From the NCBI RefSeq assembly GCF_036860675.1, contig NZ_JAYKGK010000012.1:27513-91512 (forward strand): 64,000 bases of DNA. The letters are read 5' to 3'. This document shows positions 18,466 to 26,446 of this stretch, one piece after another. Source of the stretch: Rosettibacter primus. Its GTDB lineage: Bacteria > Bacteroidota > Ignavibacteria > Ignavibacteriales > Melioribacteraceae. Numbering within the stretch: position 1 is the stretch's first letter; every line of letters starts with the position of its first letter. Under the pieces are notes generated by a model. The model had not been told where the DNA came from. It worked only from the letters and a program-made list of their open reading frames with translations, and searched no databases. The position numbers were made by a program, and so were the translations under genes.

Positions 18466-19362
18466 ATGAAAAAAATAATTTTTATAATAATTCTAAGCTC
18501 ATTAATCATAAATGCTCAAGATATAAAAACAGGTTTATCATTCCTAAAACTTGGAGCAGGCGCAAGAAATATTTCTATGGGTGATTTTGGTTCTCTTACT
18601 TCGGGTGATTTGAATAACGGAATTTATAATCCATCTGTTATTGCAATAAATCCAAAAACACAATTATCTTTTTCTCATAATACTTATTTCAACGATTTGA
18701 GTTCTGAATTTTTTTCAGGAAGTTTTTCATTTCTAAATATTCCATTTATGATTGGAATTAATACTACAACAATTTCTGATATTGAAGTAAGAACAAAGCC
18801 GGGTGAAGCTGAATCAAAATTTAATGCTCATTATTTCTATGGAAATCTCTCAGCAGCTTATGAATTATACGAAAATTTATTTGCCGGCGCTTCAATAAAA
18901 TATATTTATGAAAATCTTTTTTCTGATGATGCTACCGGCTATGCTTTTGATTTTGGCATCAGTTATAAAAATTTATTTAAGAATCTAACATTAGGTGCTT
19001 CATTAAGAAATGTTGGTTCAATGAAACAACTTCGAACAGAACCAACTAAGTTACCAAAAGATTTTAGAGCAGGTTTAACTTATAATTTTGATTTGCCGGA
19101 TTATAAACTAAATTTTAGTGCTACCGCTGGTTTTCAAAATTATATAGACGACAAAATTTCTCATCTTCATTTTGGAATTGAAATTTTTTATTTCAATATG
19201 TTTGCATTAAGAAGCGGGTACATTTCCGGTTACGATTCAAAAAATGTTACGGCTGGTTTTGGAATTATTTTTCGTGGAATTAATTTAGATTATGCTTATG
19301 TACCATACAAATATTCGCTTGGTGATTCGCATATTATTTCATTCACATATACATTTAATTAA
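18466..19362 (+). CDS. Second PorV/PorQ-family outer-membrane protein
   Basis: The 298-aa paralogue of the preceding barrel starts MKKIIFIIILSSLIINAQDIKTGLSFLKLGAGARNISMGDFGSLTSGDLNNGIYNPS, the same GAGAR-x-x-x-MG and YNP pattern. The rest is alternating amphipathic strands ending in HIISFTYTFN, a BAM-type C-terminal signal. Two different family members in tandem suggest specialised forms rather than a fresh duplication, since they share the signature but little else. It ends 2 nt before the next gene. Confidence 0.87.
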   Translation: MKKIIFIIILSSLIINAQDIKTGLSFLKLGAGARNISMGDFGSLTSGDLNNGIYNPSVIAINPKTQLSFSHNTYFNDLSSEFFSGSFSFLNIPFMIGINTTTISDIEVRTKPGEAESKFNAHYFYGNLSAAYELYENLFAGASIKYIYENLFSDDATGYAFDFGISYKNLFKNLTLGASLRNVGSMKQLRTEPTKLPKDFRAGLTYNFDLPDYKLNFSATAGFQNYIDDKISHLHFGIEIFYFNMFALRSGYISGYDSKNVTAGFGIIFRGINLDYAYVPYKYSLGDSHIISFTYTFN

Positions 19363-19364
19363 AA

Positions 19365-20324
19365 ATGGAAATTATCAGATATACTGAGGAGTGGAAAGAA
19401 AAGTGGGACCAATTTGTTCTCGAATCAAACAACGGAACAATGTTCCATCTTCAAAAATTTCTCGATTATCATACTCCAGGCAAATTTAAATTTGACCATC
19501 TAATTTTTCTCGAGAAAGGAAATATTGTTGCAGTCTTACCAGGTTCAATCAACAATGGAATGTTTGAATCCCCGATTGGTGCAAGTTACGGTTCAATAGT
19601 AACTAAAGATATCACGTTTGCAAAGGCAATGGAAATTGTATCAACTCTTCTTGATTATGGAAGAAAAAATGGCATTAAAGAGTTTATGCTTACTGCTGCC
19701 CCATTAATTTATGAAAGATATCCAAATCAAAGTCTTGATTTTGCAATGCTATGGCAAGGTTTTCAATATAAATTACATTACATCTCGAGTGCAATTAAAC
19801 TTGATAAAGACAGAGATATTCTTGAAAGATTTTCTCCTACTATCAGAAGAAATATTCGTAAAACATTCAGAGATTTTCAACTTCGAGTTGAAGTGAATGA
19901 AAGATATGACGAATTCTACCCAATTCTCTTAAAAAATAAAGCACGTCATAATGTAAAACCAACGCACACTTATGAAGATTTGCTGAGACTGAAAGAATTG
20001 CTTCCTGATAGATTGAAATTATTTATGGTTTATTACAAAGATACTCCTATTGCAGGTTCATTAATGTTTTATCCAAATCAATATGTTGCGCTTTGTTTTT
20101 ATAACATGCTGCTTTATGAATATGCCGAGTATAAACCTATTCAACGTGTAATGTATGAAGTTGTAAAAGATTCTACAGAGAGAGGATTTCGTTATGTTGA
20201 TATTGGAGTATCGCAGGATACAAAAGCTGAAAATCCTATGACTCCAAGTATGAGCTTAATCGAGTTCAAAGAAAAATTTGATGCAAAAACAATAATGAGA
20301 AATACTCTTTATATTAAATTGTAA
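19365..20324 (+). CDS. FemAB/GNAT-like acyltransferase
   Basis: The 319-aa cytosolic protein looks like a double-GNAT (FemAB-like, PF13480-type) enzyme. An N-terminal half with NGTMFHLQKFLDYHTPGKF and GASYGSIV is followed by a C-terminal half with FSPTIRRNIRKTFRDF, PIAGSLMFY and GFRYVDIGVSQD. Related proteins transfer amino-acyl or acyl groups to cell-wall, exopolysaccharide or lipid precursors using aminoacyl-tRNA or acyl-CoA. The neighbouring glycosyltransferases suggest a surface glycan substrate, but none is proven. Confidence 0.78.
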   Translation: MEIIRYTEEWKEKWDQFVLESNNGTMFHLQKFLDYHTPGKFKFDHLIFLEKGNIVAVLPGSINNGMFESPIGASYGSIVTKDITFAKAMEIVSTLLDYGRKNGIKEFMLTAAPLIYERYPNQSLDFAMLWQGFQYKLHYISSAIKLDKDRDILERFSPTIRRNIRKTFRDFQLRVEVNERYDEFYPILLKNKARHNVKPTHTYEDLLRLKELLPDRLKLFMVYYKDTPIAGSLMFYPNQYVALCFYNMLLYEYAEYKPIQRVMYEVVKDSTERGFRYVDIGVSQDTKAENPMTPSMSLIEFKEKFDAKTIMRNTLYIKL

Positions 20325-20332
20325 TTCCTTCA

Positions 20333-21451
20333 ATGTATACAAAAAGAATTTGCATAGCTTTCCTGGGAAATGCTTTTAATGATTCAAGAATAATAAATCT
20401 TACCAATTCACTAAAAGAAGATGGCTGCAAAGTATCTGTTATTTCTTTCGATTGGTTTATCAAAAAAGAAAATATTTTTAAGGATGATATAAAAGTTTTT
20501 AGATTGCACAAAGGGAAATTTTCCCTTTTCTTTTATCTGCACTTCGCTTTTATTTTATCAATCGAACTTATAAAAAACAAAGCAGATATTTTTTTTGCAG
20601 AAGATTTTTATACATTACCATTTGTTACTACAATTGGAAAATTTAAGAAAGCAAAGATTTACTACAACAGCCGCGAACTCTATGCGTTTATTGGTGGATT
20701 AAGAAATCGACCGATTCTGCAATCAATTATCAGACTAATTGAAAAATTCTTTATTAAAAAGGTTGACCTAATTTTAACTACTGGCGAAATGGATTCTAAA
20801 TTTCTTGAGAATTATTATAAAATTAAAAACACACTAGTCATAAGAAATATTCCTTTATATCAAGAGCCGACACAAATAATTGATTTTAGAAATAAATATA
20901 ATATCCCGAAAAATTCTTTAATACTTCTTTATCAAGGTGTATTAATTGAAGGACGTGGAATTCCATTAATTATAAAATCACTTCGAGAATTAACAGATAC
21001 TTATTTTATAATACTCGGAGAAGGTGAACAAAAAAATAATTTTCAAAAGCTTGCTAATGAATTAAATGTAAGTGATAGAGTAATATTTGCTGGAGTTTAT
21101 GAACAATCAGAATTAATTAATTACACAGCAGGAGCTGATATAGGATTAGCTTTGATTGAAAATATAAGCATCAGTTATTATCATGCTTTGCCAAATAAAC
21201 TTTTTGAATACATAATGGCAGGATTACCTGTTATAGTAAGTAACTTGCCACAAATGAAAAAAATTGTTGAGCAATATAAAGTTGGGGAAGTAATCGATAT
21301 AGAGAAAGGCAAAACAATTGTCCCAGTTATAAAAAGATGGCAAAACAATTTAGAATTACTCAATGAATATAAAAATAATTGCAAAACTGCTGCAAAGGCA
21401 TTAAACTGGCAGGAAGAATATAAACGCGTAAAAAACAAACTGCTCAATTAA
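20333..21451 (+). CDS. Glycosyltransferase, GT4 family
   Basis: The 372-aa GT-B enzyme has an N-terminal acceptor domain (CIAFLGNAFNDSRIINLTNSLKEDGCKV) and a C-terminal donor domain with the GT4 signatures LLYQGVLIEGRGI, DRVIFAGVYEQSEL and ALPNKLFEYIMAGLPVIVSN (the E-x7-E region). No membrane helix is obvious, so it probably works at the inner face of the membrane on a lipid-linked glycan. The ATG lies 8 nt after the FemAB-like gene and its stop shares one base with the GT9 start. Confidence 0.88.
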   Translation: MYTKRICIAFLGNAFNDSRIINLTNSLKEDGCKVSVISFDWFIKKENIFKDDIKVFRLHKGKFSLFFYLHFAFILSIELIKNKADIFFAEDFYTLPFVTTIGKFKKAKIYYNSRELYAFIGGLRNRPILQSIIRLIEKFFIKKVDLILTTGEMDSKFLENYYKIKNTLVIRNIPLYQEPTQIIDFRNKYNIPKNSLILLYQGVLIEGRGIPLIIKSLRELTDTYFIILGEGEQKNNFQKLANELNVSDRVIFAGVYEQSELINYTAGADIGLALIENISISYYHALPNKLFEYIMAGLPVIVSNLPQMKKIVEQYKVGEVIDIEKGKTIVPVIKRWQNNLELLNEYKNNCKTAAKALNWQEEYKRVKNKLLN

Positions 21452-22470
21452 TGAAAACAAAACAAAAAAGAATTTTGATAGTAAGGCCTGATAGAATTGG
21501 AGATGTAGTTTTATCTACACCAATTCCTCGAGAAATAAAAAGAACTTTTCCTGATAGTTTTGTTGCCATTATGCTAAAAAAATACACAAGCGATATTTAT
21601 CTTAATAATCCTTACATCGATAAAATAATTTTAATTGATAATAGAGATGATGGTTCTATCGAAGGTTTCTGGAGAAAAGTAAATGAAATAAAAAGCTACA
21701 AATTCACACATGCTCTAATGCTTCTTCCAAATGAAAGAATAAATTACATTTTGTTTTTTGCTGGCATTCCCTATCGAGTAGGAGTGGGACATAAGCTTTA
21801 TCAATTTTTAACATTTACTCATTATGTTAACAGAAATAAATATAATCCTCTCAGGCACGAAGCTGATTATTGTATGGACTTAGCAAGAAAAATTGGTGTT
21901 ACTACAAACAATCTTGTACCAGAAATTTTTTTAACAAATGAAGAAAAAGAAAAAGCAGTTTATTTAAGAAAAAATTTTCTTGACGGTAAAAAATTTTTAA
22001 TAGGAATTCATTCAACAAGCGGAAATTCTGCTCCAAACTGGACAGCTGGAAGTTACAAAGAATTAGTAATGAAATTAATTGAAAGAAATAATGTTCGAGT
22101 TGCAATAACAGACAATAATCCACCTTCAGAATTATTAAATATCGATGATGTAATTTATCCAAATATTGATAAATCATTAAGAGAATCAATAATTAATTTT
22201 TCCACATTAGATTTACTTTTATCGGCAAGCACTGGTCCAATGCATATTTGTGCAGCATTGAAAGTGAAAACTATTTCATTGTTTTGTCCATTAACTGCTT
22301 GTTCGCCAAAACTTTGGGGTCCACTGGGCAATCAAAGTAAAATCATAATGCCTGAAAAAGAATATTGCAATGAGATTTGTCCAGGAAATCCCAAAATCTG
22401 TACTTTTGAAGGAAAAAATGGGATTGATGTAGAGACAGTTTTTAGTAGCATAATAAATTCAATCAGTTAA
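21451..22470 (+). CDS. Glycosyltransferase family 9 (heptosyltransferase-like)
   Basis: The 339-aa protein has the ADP-heptose:LPS heptosyltransferase fold: RILIVRPDRIGDVVLSTPIPREIKRTFP at the N-terminus, IGIHSTSGNSAPNWTAGSYKELV in the middle, and LLSASTGPMHICAALKVKTISLF with the nucleotide-sugar binding TGPMH motif. Such enzymes build the LPS core or related glycans. It overlaps the GT4 gene by one base and is the last plus-strand gene before a strong terminator hairpin. Confidence 0.92.
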   Translation: MKTKQKRILIVRPDRIGDVVLSTPIPREIKRTFPDSFVAIMLKKYTSDIYLNNPYIDKIILIDNRDDGSIEGFWRKVNEIKSYKFTHALMLLPNERINYILFFAGIPYRVGVGHKLYQFLTFTHYVNRNKYNPLRHEADYCMDLARKIGVTTNNLVPEIFLTNEEKEKAVYLRKNFLDGKKFLIGIHSTSGNSAPNWTAGSYKELVMKLIERNNVRVAITDNNPPSELLNIDDVIYPNIDKSLRESIINFSTLDLLLSASTGPMHICAALKVKTISLFCPLTACSPKLWGPLGNQSKIIMPEKEYCNEICPGNPKICTFEGKNGIDVETVFSSIINSIS

Positions 22471-22520
22471 AATAAATTTGAGCCGCTGGTAAAAATTACT
22501 ATATTTTATTTTCATTCATT

Positions 22521-22597
22521 GTCATTCTGAGGAGTTCCGCCGAAAGGAGGACAACAAAGAATCTAAAATTATTTTTCATTTCAAAGAGATTCTTCAA
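22521..22597. repeat. Foldback repeat, family B copy 1
   Basis: It begins GTCATTCTGAGGAGTTCCGCCGAAAGG and contains AAGAATCT and, about 25 nt on, AGATTCTT in inverted orientation. The same opening recurs at 25700 and 51675 and, altered, at 51790. It sits in the gap between the convergent GT9 and rhodanese genes. Confidence 0.7.
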
Positions 22598-22641
22598 TTT
22601 TGACTTTATCACAATTAATCATTATAAAGAACTCTCCCTAA

Positions 22642-22672
22642 CTCCCTCTCTTAAAAAGAGAGGGAGTTTTTA
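22642..22672. terminator. Strong bidirectional rho-independent terminator
   Basis: CTCCCTCTCTT pairs perfectly over 11 bp with AAGAGAGGGAG around an AAA loop, followed by TTTTTAT on the plus strand. It lies between the convergent GT9 (+) and rhodanese (-) genes, where a shared terminator is expected. A 9-bp version of the same hairpin recurs at 51564-51584, so it also belongs to a small repeat family. Confidence 0.8.
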
Positions 22673-22724
22673 TCAATTTTATTCCCCCTTCTCTTCTTAA
22701 AAGAAGGTCAACAAAAGATAAATA

Positions 22725-23390
22725 CTAACAACCTTCACGTTTTTTCTTTGTAGCAGATTTCAAATTTCCTGCAGGTGGAGCTGATATCTTAGGAATTGAT
22801 GGAGCTTGAACATTTTGTATGATACTTGAAGCAGTAGTCCCCGAAATAATTTGAGGCATTCCACCAAAGTAAAAACTTATTTGCTTTACTTTTTCAAATT
22901 CAGATTTTTCTTCAGGTGTAGCATTATCAGCAATTTTCGGATAAAGAATTTCATTCTTCCACGCATTCATTCCCCCTTTAAGTATGTAAACTGATTTATA
23001 ATTTGCGCTCTTTAATATGAACCATGCCTGTGCAGAAGTAATATCATCATCTCCATATAAAATAATTTTTTCATTTCTCATTAAATCTGAATCAAGAAGA
23101 TTTTCAATTTCGATATTAACTGAATTAGGTATGGTATACTCGTTATACGATTTTTCATCTCTTAAATCCACAAGAACAAAATCCTCTTTTCCTTTTATTA
23201 TCCAATCAGCCAATTCTATTACAGAAATTTTATCTTCATTTTTAATTGTTGATAATGCTAACTCTTTTGCATTAACTGTAATTTTATTTTTATTATTCGG
23301 ATTGCCAATAATGAAAGCCAAAATTCCTAAAATTGCTGCGAGTAGAGCTAATTTTTTATTTGTATTCAATTTAATGACAGGGCAGTTCAT
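22725..23390 (-). CDS. Membrane-anchored rhodanese-domain protein lacking the catalytic Cys
   Basis: The 221-aa protein has one N-terminal membrane helix (about 12-29) and a rhodanese fold at about 50-150 (FVLVDLRDEKSYNEYTIPNSVNIE ... SVYILKGGMNAW). The active-site loop, normally YCxxGxRS with the persulfide Cys, reads LYGDDDITSAQAW, so Gly replaces Cys and the domain should not carry sulfane sulfur in the usual way. The low-complexity Pro/Ala tail ends in KKKREGC with Cys as the last residue. It is the final gene of the sulfur operon and overlaps the YedE-like gene before it by 4 bp, so it may bind or position sulfur rather than transfer it. Confidence 0.82.
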   Translation of the reverse strand: MNCPVIKLNTNKKLALLAAILGILAFIIGNPNNKNKITVNAKELALSTIKNEDKISVIELADWIIKGKEDFVLVDLRDEKSYNEYTIPNSVNIEIENLLDSDLMRNEKIILYGDDDITSAQAWFILKSANYKSVYILKGGMNAWKNEILYPKIADNATPEEKSEFEKVKQISFYFGGMPQIISGTTASSIIQNVQAPSIPKISAPPAGNLKSATKKKREGC

Positions 23391-23989
23391 TCTTTTTCTC
23401 TCCCTAATTTTTTAGTCATTACTTTTTCACTCCATTCTGCTGCTGCAAAAGCACCAAGTGCCATTATCACAACTAAGAAAACAATCATGCCATGGGATAA
23501 ACCTAAAAACTCTTGTAATGTTATTTTTCCCATTGGAGTTGAATTATAAAATTCTTCTATTAACGGAAATACTTCACCAAAAACAAAAATTCCAAAGAAC
23601 ATTCCAAGTAAATAGACCATGCCGTCATATCTACCAGTTGCTGCAGAAACAACCGAGGTTCCTGGACAGTAACCGCCAATAACAAAACCAATTCCAAGAA
23701 GTAAGCCACCAATAATTTGTGGAAGTACATAAGTATCAGTCAAATAAACCAAAGACAAATCGAGCCATCCAATCCATGTTAAATAAAAAAGTCCAAGCAT
23801 AGCAGTAATAATTGCAGTAAACATAACTTTAAGAACTCGCATATTGTAGAAATAAAATTGAGCTGCAAGAATTCTTGCGTTTCCGAATCCGCCTCTTTCT
23901 AATGAAAAACCGAATCCGATTCCAATAATGAATGCAATGACTAGACTAAAGTCGAAGCTGAAGTAGTCGAATTTATAATACGGCATCAT
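23387..23989 (-). CDS. YeeE/YedE-family sulfur transporter, second half-size subunit
   Basis: I start this at the ATG at 23989, eight bases after an ideal AAGGAGG and overlapping the previous stop as ATGA; the frame is open further upstream, but that part lies inside the neighbour gene. The product, about 200 aa (MMPYYKFDYFSF), has roughly five membrane helices and the YeeE/YedE motif GGYCPGTS with its conserved Cys. YeeE (TsuA) proteins import thiosulfate or other sulfur species. Full-length members are about 350 aa; here two half-size genes sit in tandem. It ends KKLGREKE and overlaps the rhodanese gene by 4 bp. Confidence 0.85.
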   Translation of the reverse strand: MMPYYKFDYFSFDFSLVIAFIIGIGFGFSLERGGFGNARILAAQFYFYNMRVLKVMFTAIITAMLGLFYLTWIGWLDLSLVYLTDTYVLPQIIGGLLLGIGFVIGGYCPGTSVVSAATGRYDGMVYLLGMFFGIFVFGEVFPLIEEFYNSTPMGKITLQEFLGLSHGMIVFLVVIMALGAFAAAEWSEKVMTKKLGREKE

Positions 23990-24558
23990 AACCATTGCCT
24001 CCTTAAAAAGTATGCAGCTAAATAACCACCAGCAAAAACAGCAAACATGAAAGCCCAGCTCCCAAGATTTAGCAAAGCTCCTCCTGTTAAAGCTTGCCCA
24101 CTTGTACATCCTCTTGCAAGTTTAGCACCAAATCCCATAATTGCTCCTCCAACAAAAGCATAAATTAATCTAAGCCTATTAGAAACATTAGGACCTTTTT
24201 CAATAGTCCGTTTAACTCTGTGAGCTAATGTTCCAGATAAAAATCCACCAATAGCTACTCCAATAACTTCAAATATTAGCCAATCTTTCAATGGATTGGT
24301 GGTGCCATCAGTCAAATATTCTTTATAAAAATTATTTTTTGATGCGTGTTCAGGTGCAATTTTTGAAACTGTAACAGCCACAACGGTTGAAGCTGCACCA
24401 GAAGCTCCTAAACCTCGTCCCATAATTGCAAATGCTGCTAAAAGAACAAGTCCTAATCCAAAACCTACAAGATATGGATTTGAATAAGGTTTTGGTTCAA
24501 ATACTTTTTCTTCAATTGCTTTTTCTTTTTTTGAAAAAATTCCAGTTAATGTTGTCAT
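23986..24558 (-). CDS. YeeE/YedE-family sulfur transporter, first half-size subunit
   Basis: The start is the ATG at 24558 (MTTLTGIFSKKE), seven bases after a GGAG site; an earlier in-frame start at 24585 has no support. The product, about 190 aa, has an N-terminal cytosolic stretch, then membrane helices with GAKLARGCTSGQALTGGALL, the YeeE Cys motif. With the next gene it would form one complete YeeE/YedE channel-like unit. Position after the NrfD gene suggests import or export of sulfur species (thiosulfate, polysulfide or sulfide) for the reductase. The substrate is inferred from context. Confidence 0.85.
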   Translation of the reverse strand: MTTLTGIFSKKEKAIEEKVFEPKPYSNPYLVGFGLGLVLLAAFAIMGRGLGASGAASTVVAVTVSKIAPEHASKNNFYKEYLTDGTTNPLKDWLIFEVIGVAIGGFLSGTLAHRVKRTIEKGPNVSNRLRLIYAFVGGAIMGFGAKLARGCTSGQALTGGALLNLGSWAFMFAVFAGGYLAAYFLRRQWL

Positions 24559-24585
24559 TTTGTTTCTCCAGAGATTAATTACCAT

Positions 24586-25533
24586 CTATTTAAAATGAGC
24601 ATTTAAATAATGACTATATTGACCTGCATAAACAATTATAAATCTTAGAATCAACCCACCAAGAATAACCATTATAGGTGCAATTGGTGTGTGTTTAATT
24701 TTATGATTGACTGCGAGCAACTGAATAATTAAAGGAATAACTATTCCCATTCCTATTACAAAAGTCCAGAACTGAGGTGCATACTCACCGCTTATCAAAA
24801 GTTTTGCAGCAGAAATATGAACAGCTGACGAAGTAGATAAACCAATTAATAATAGCATAATTACAAAAAGTTCGATTACTAAAAATCCATTATCCGCTTT
24901 TGCTAATAATTCTCTTTCATAAACATTTTTTGCAATCATATGAACAAATGCAGCAGCAGTTGATAATCCAGAAACCAAAAATAAAATTGATAAAATTGAG
25001 CTGTTCCACAAAGGGCGTGAACCCATTGTACTTAAAAGAACACCGGTATAAATTCCAAGCATACCGCCAAGCAGCATATTTACAACACCAATATTTTGAA
25101 TCAATTTTTGTCTTTCATTGATAAAAGTAGTTATTTTGTTTAACTGAGAAAATTTTTTAACTAAAAATTCAGGTGGTCCAATTAAAAGATTAGCAATAAT
25201 TGCTGGATACACTAAAATTAAAATCCATGCACCCCATGACATTGGGGAAGAAATTCTAAAAGTAGTATAAAGTCGCCAAACATATAGTTTATGTTCTAAA
25301 TCTAAAAATAAAGCGAACATACCGAAGCTAAGTAAAATTAAACTTATCAAAGGTAAAGTATAACAGGCACAACTTGTTTCTTTAAATCTTTTGCTGAATA
25401 AAAAATATCCGGAAATAATCATCATCCCGGCAACCAACCCACCAAGGAAAAGATAAACAGGAATTTCCCAACCCCAAACATGAACAAAGGGGTCAATTTG
25501 TGGATTGTGCCGCGTTGTTGTTATGTCTTGCAT
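24586..25533 (-). CDS. NrfD/PsrC-type membrane quinol-interacting subunit
   Basis: The polytopic protein has about 315 aa and around 8-9 hydrophobic helices. It matches NrfD/PsrC: near the N-terminus WGWEIPVYLFLGGLVAGMMIISGYF, the conserved helix-1 motif, then LDLEHKLYVWRLYTTFRISSPMSWGAWIL. Such subunits anchor molybdopterin/FeS enzymes and exchange electrons with menaquinol. The ATG at 25533 behind AGAGG is preferred to an upstream GTG. It lies 372 bp after the FeS subunit gene, a gap filled partly by a repeat, so it may have its own promoter. Confidence 0.92.
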   Translation of the reverse strand: MQDITTTRHNPQIDPFVHVWGWEIPVYLFLGGLVAGMMIISGYFLFSKRFKETSCACYTLPLISLILLSFGMFALFLDLEHKLYVWRLYTTFRISSPMSWGAWILILVYPAIIANLLIGPPEFLVKKFSQLNKITTFINERQKLIQNIGVVNMLLGGMLGIYTGVLLSTMGSRPLWNSSILSILFLVSGLSTAAAFVHMIAKNVYERELLAKADNGFLVIELFVIMLLLIGLSTSSAVHISAAKLLISGEYAPQFWTFVIGMGIVIPLIIQLLAVNHKIKHTPIAPIMVILGGLILRFIIVYAGQYSHYLNAHFK

Positions 25534-25905
25534 TTTCACCTCTTTAAAATTTTTAGAACATTATTGAAATAAGTAATACAAATTTTATCATCTTAATAAA
25601 ATCTGAAGTAATCATAGATTCTTCTATACACAATTTATCTTTCAAAGATTCTTCTCCGTCTGTGATGAGTAAGTATGAGTATATGATTCTTTTATTTATG
25701 TCATTCTGAGGAATCTCGCCGATAGTGTAATTCTTCTTTTCGCTTCGATCAGAATGACTTTAACATCCTTTTTTGCCTTTAATTTTTACGAGCCAATAAA
25801 TAAAGAACAGATAAAATTTAATATTAACATATTGATTGAGAATTCATACTATTCAATATTTACTTTAATATTTCATAAAATGATTATGATCTAACTCATG
25901 ATTAA
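25534..25905. other. Gap within the sulfur operon between psrB-like and nrfD-like genes
   Basis: These 372 bp hold no gene. They contain a family B foldback repeat at 25700-25758 and two further AGATTCTTCT motifs near 25617-25660. The gap is unexpected because PsrB and PsrC subunits are normally adjacent; repeat insertion is the simplest explanation. Confidence 0.6.
25700..25758. repeat. Foldback repeat, family B copy 2
   Basis: This copy opens GTCATTCTGAGGAATCTCGCCG and closes GATCAGAATGAC, so its termini are a perfect inverted TCATTCTGA/TCAGAATGA pair. It resembles the copies at 22521 and 51675. Confidence 0.75.
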
Positions 25906-26445
25906 TCATATCAAATAAAAAATTCTTGGTGATGTACCCGCTTCGGGCAAAAGTGTATGATATTTTCTTGAAGCTAGTAATTTGCTTACCTCGCTATTTG
26001 GGTCATCAAGGTCGCCAAAATACATACAATGAGTTGGACACACAGAAACACATGCAGGCAGTTCACCTTTTTCTACTCGATGGATGCAGAAAGTACATTT
26101 ATCTGCATATCCATCAGGATGGACAAATCTTGCGTCGTATGGACAAGCTGCCAAGCAAGCTTTACATCCAATACACATTTCATGATTTACCAAAACTACT
26201 TTTCCAACTTCATGAACATGACTTGCACCTGTTGGACAGCACGAAACACATGGAGTATTGTCACAATGATTGCAGCGTTGAGATTGAATCTCTACATGAA
26301 CATCGGGAAATTTCCCTTCTGTTACCTGAACAATCCAGTCTCTATTATATCCTTCAGGAACATTATTTTCAGTTTTGCAGGCAACTACACAATCCATACA
26401 TCCAACACATTTTTTAGTATCTATAACCATTCCATATCTTGCCAT
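25906..26445 (-). CDS. Four-cluster ferredoxin subunit (PsrB/NrfC-like)
   Basis: The electron-transfer subunit of the reductase has about 179 aa. Four cysteine groups are read: CVGCMDCVVAC, CNHCDNTPCVSCC, CIGCKACLAAC, and CTFC ... CVSVC, so four [4Fe-4S] clusters in the usual DMSO-reductase-family arrangement. The start is the ATG at 26445 (MARYGMVIDTKKC), behind GGAGG; it follows the catalytic subunit's stop by 1 nt. It should carry electrons between the NrfD-type anchor and the molybdenum subunit on the outer face of the membrane. Confidence 0.95.
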   Translation of the reverse strand: MARYGMVIDTKKCVGCMDCVVACKTENNVPEGYNRDWIVQVTEGKFPDVHVEIQSQRCNHCDNTPCVSCCPTGASHVHEVGKVVLVNHEMCIGCKACLAACPYDARFVHPDGYADKCTFCIHRVEKGELPACVSVCPTHCMYFGDLDDPNSEVSKLLASRKYHTLLPEAGTSPRIFYLI

Positions 26446-26446
26446 A

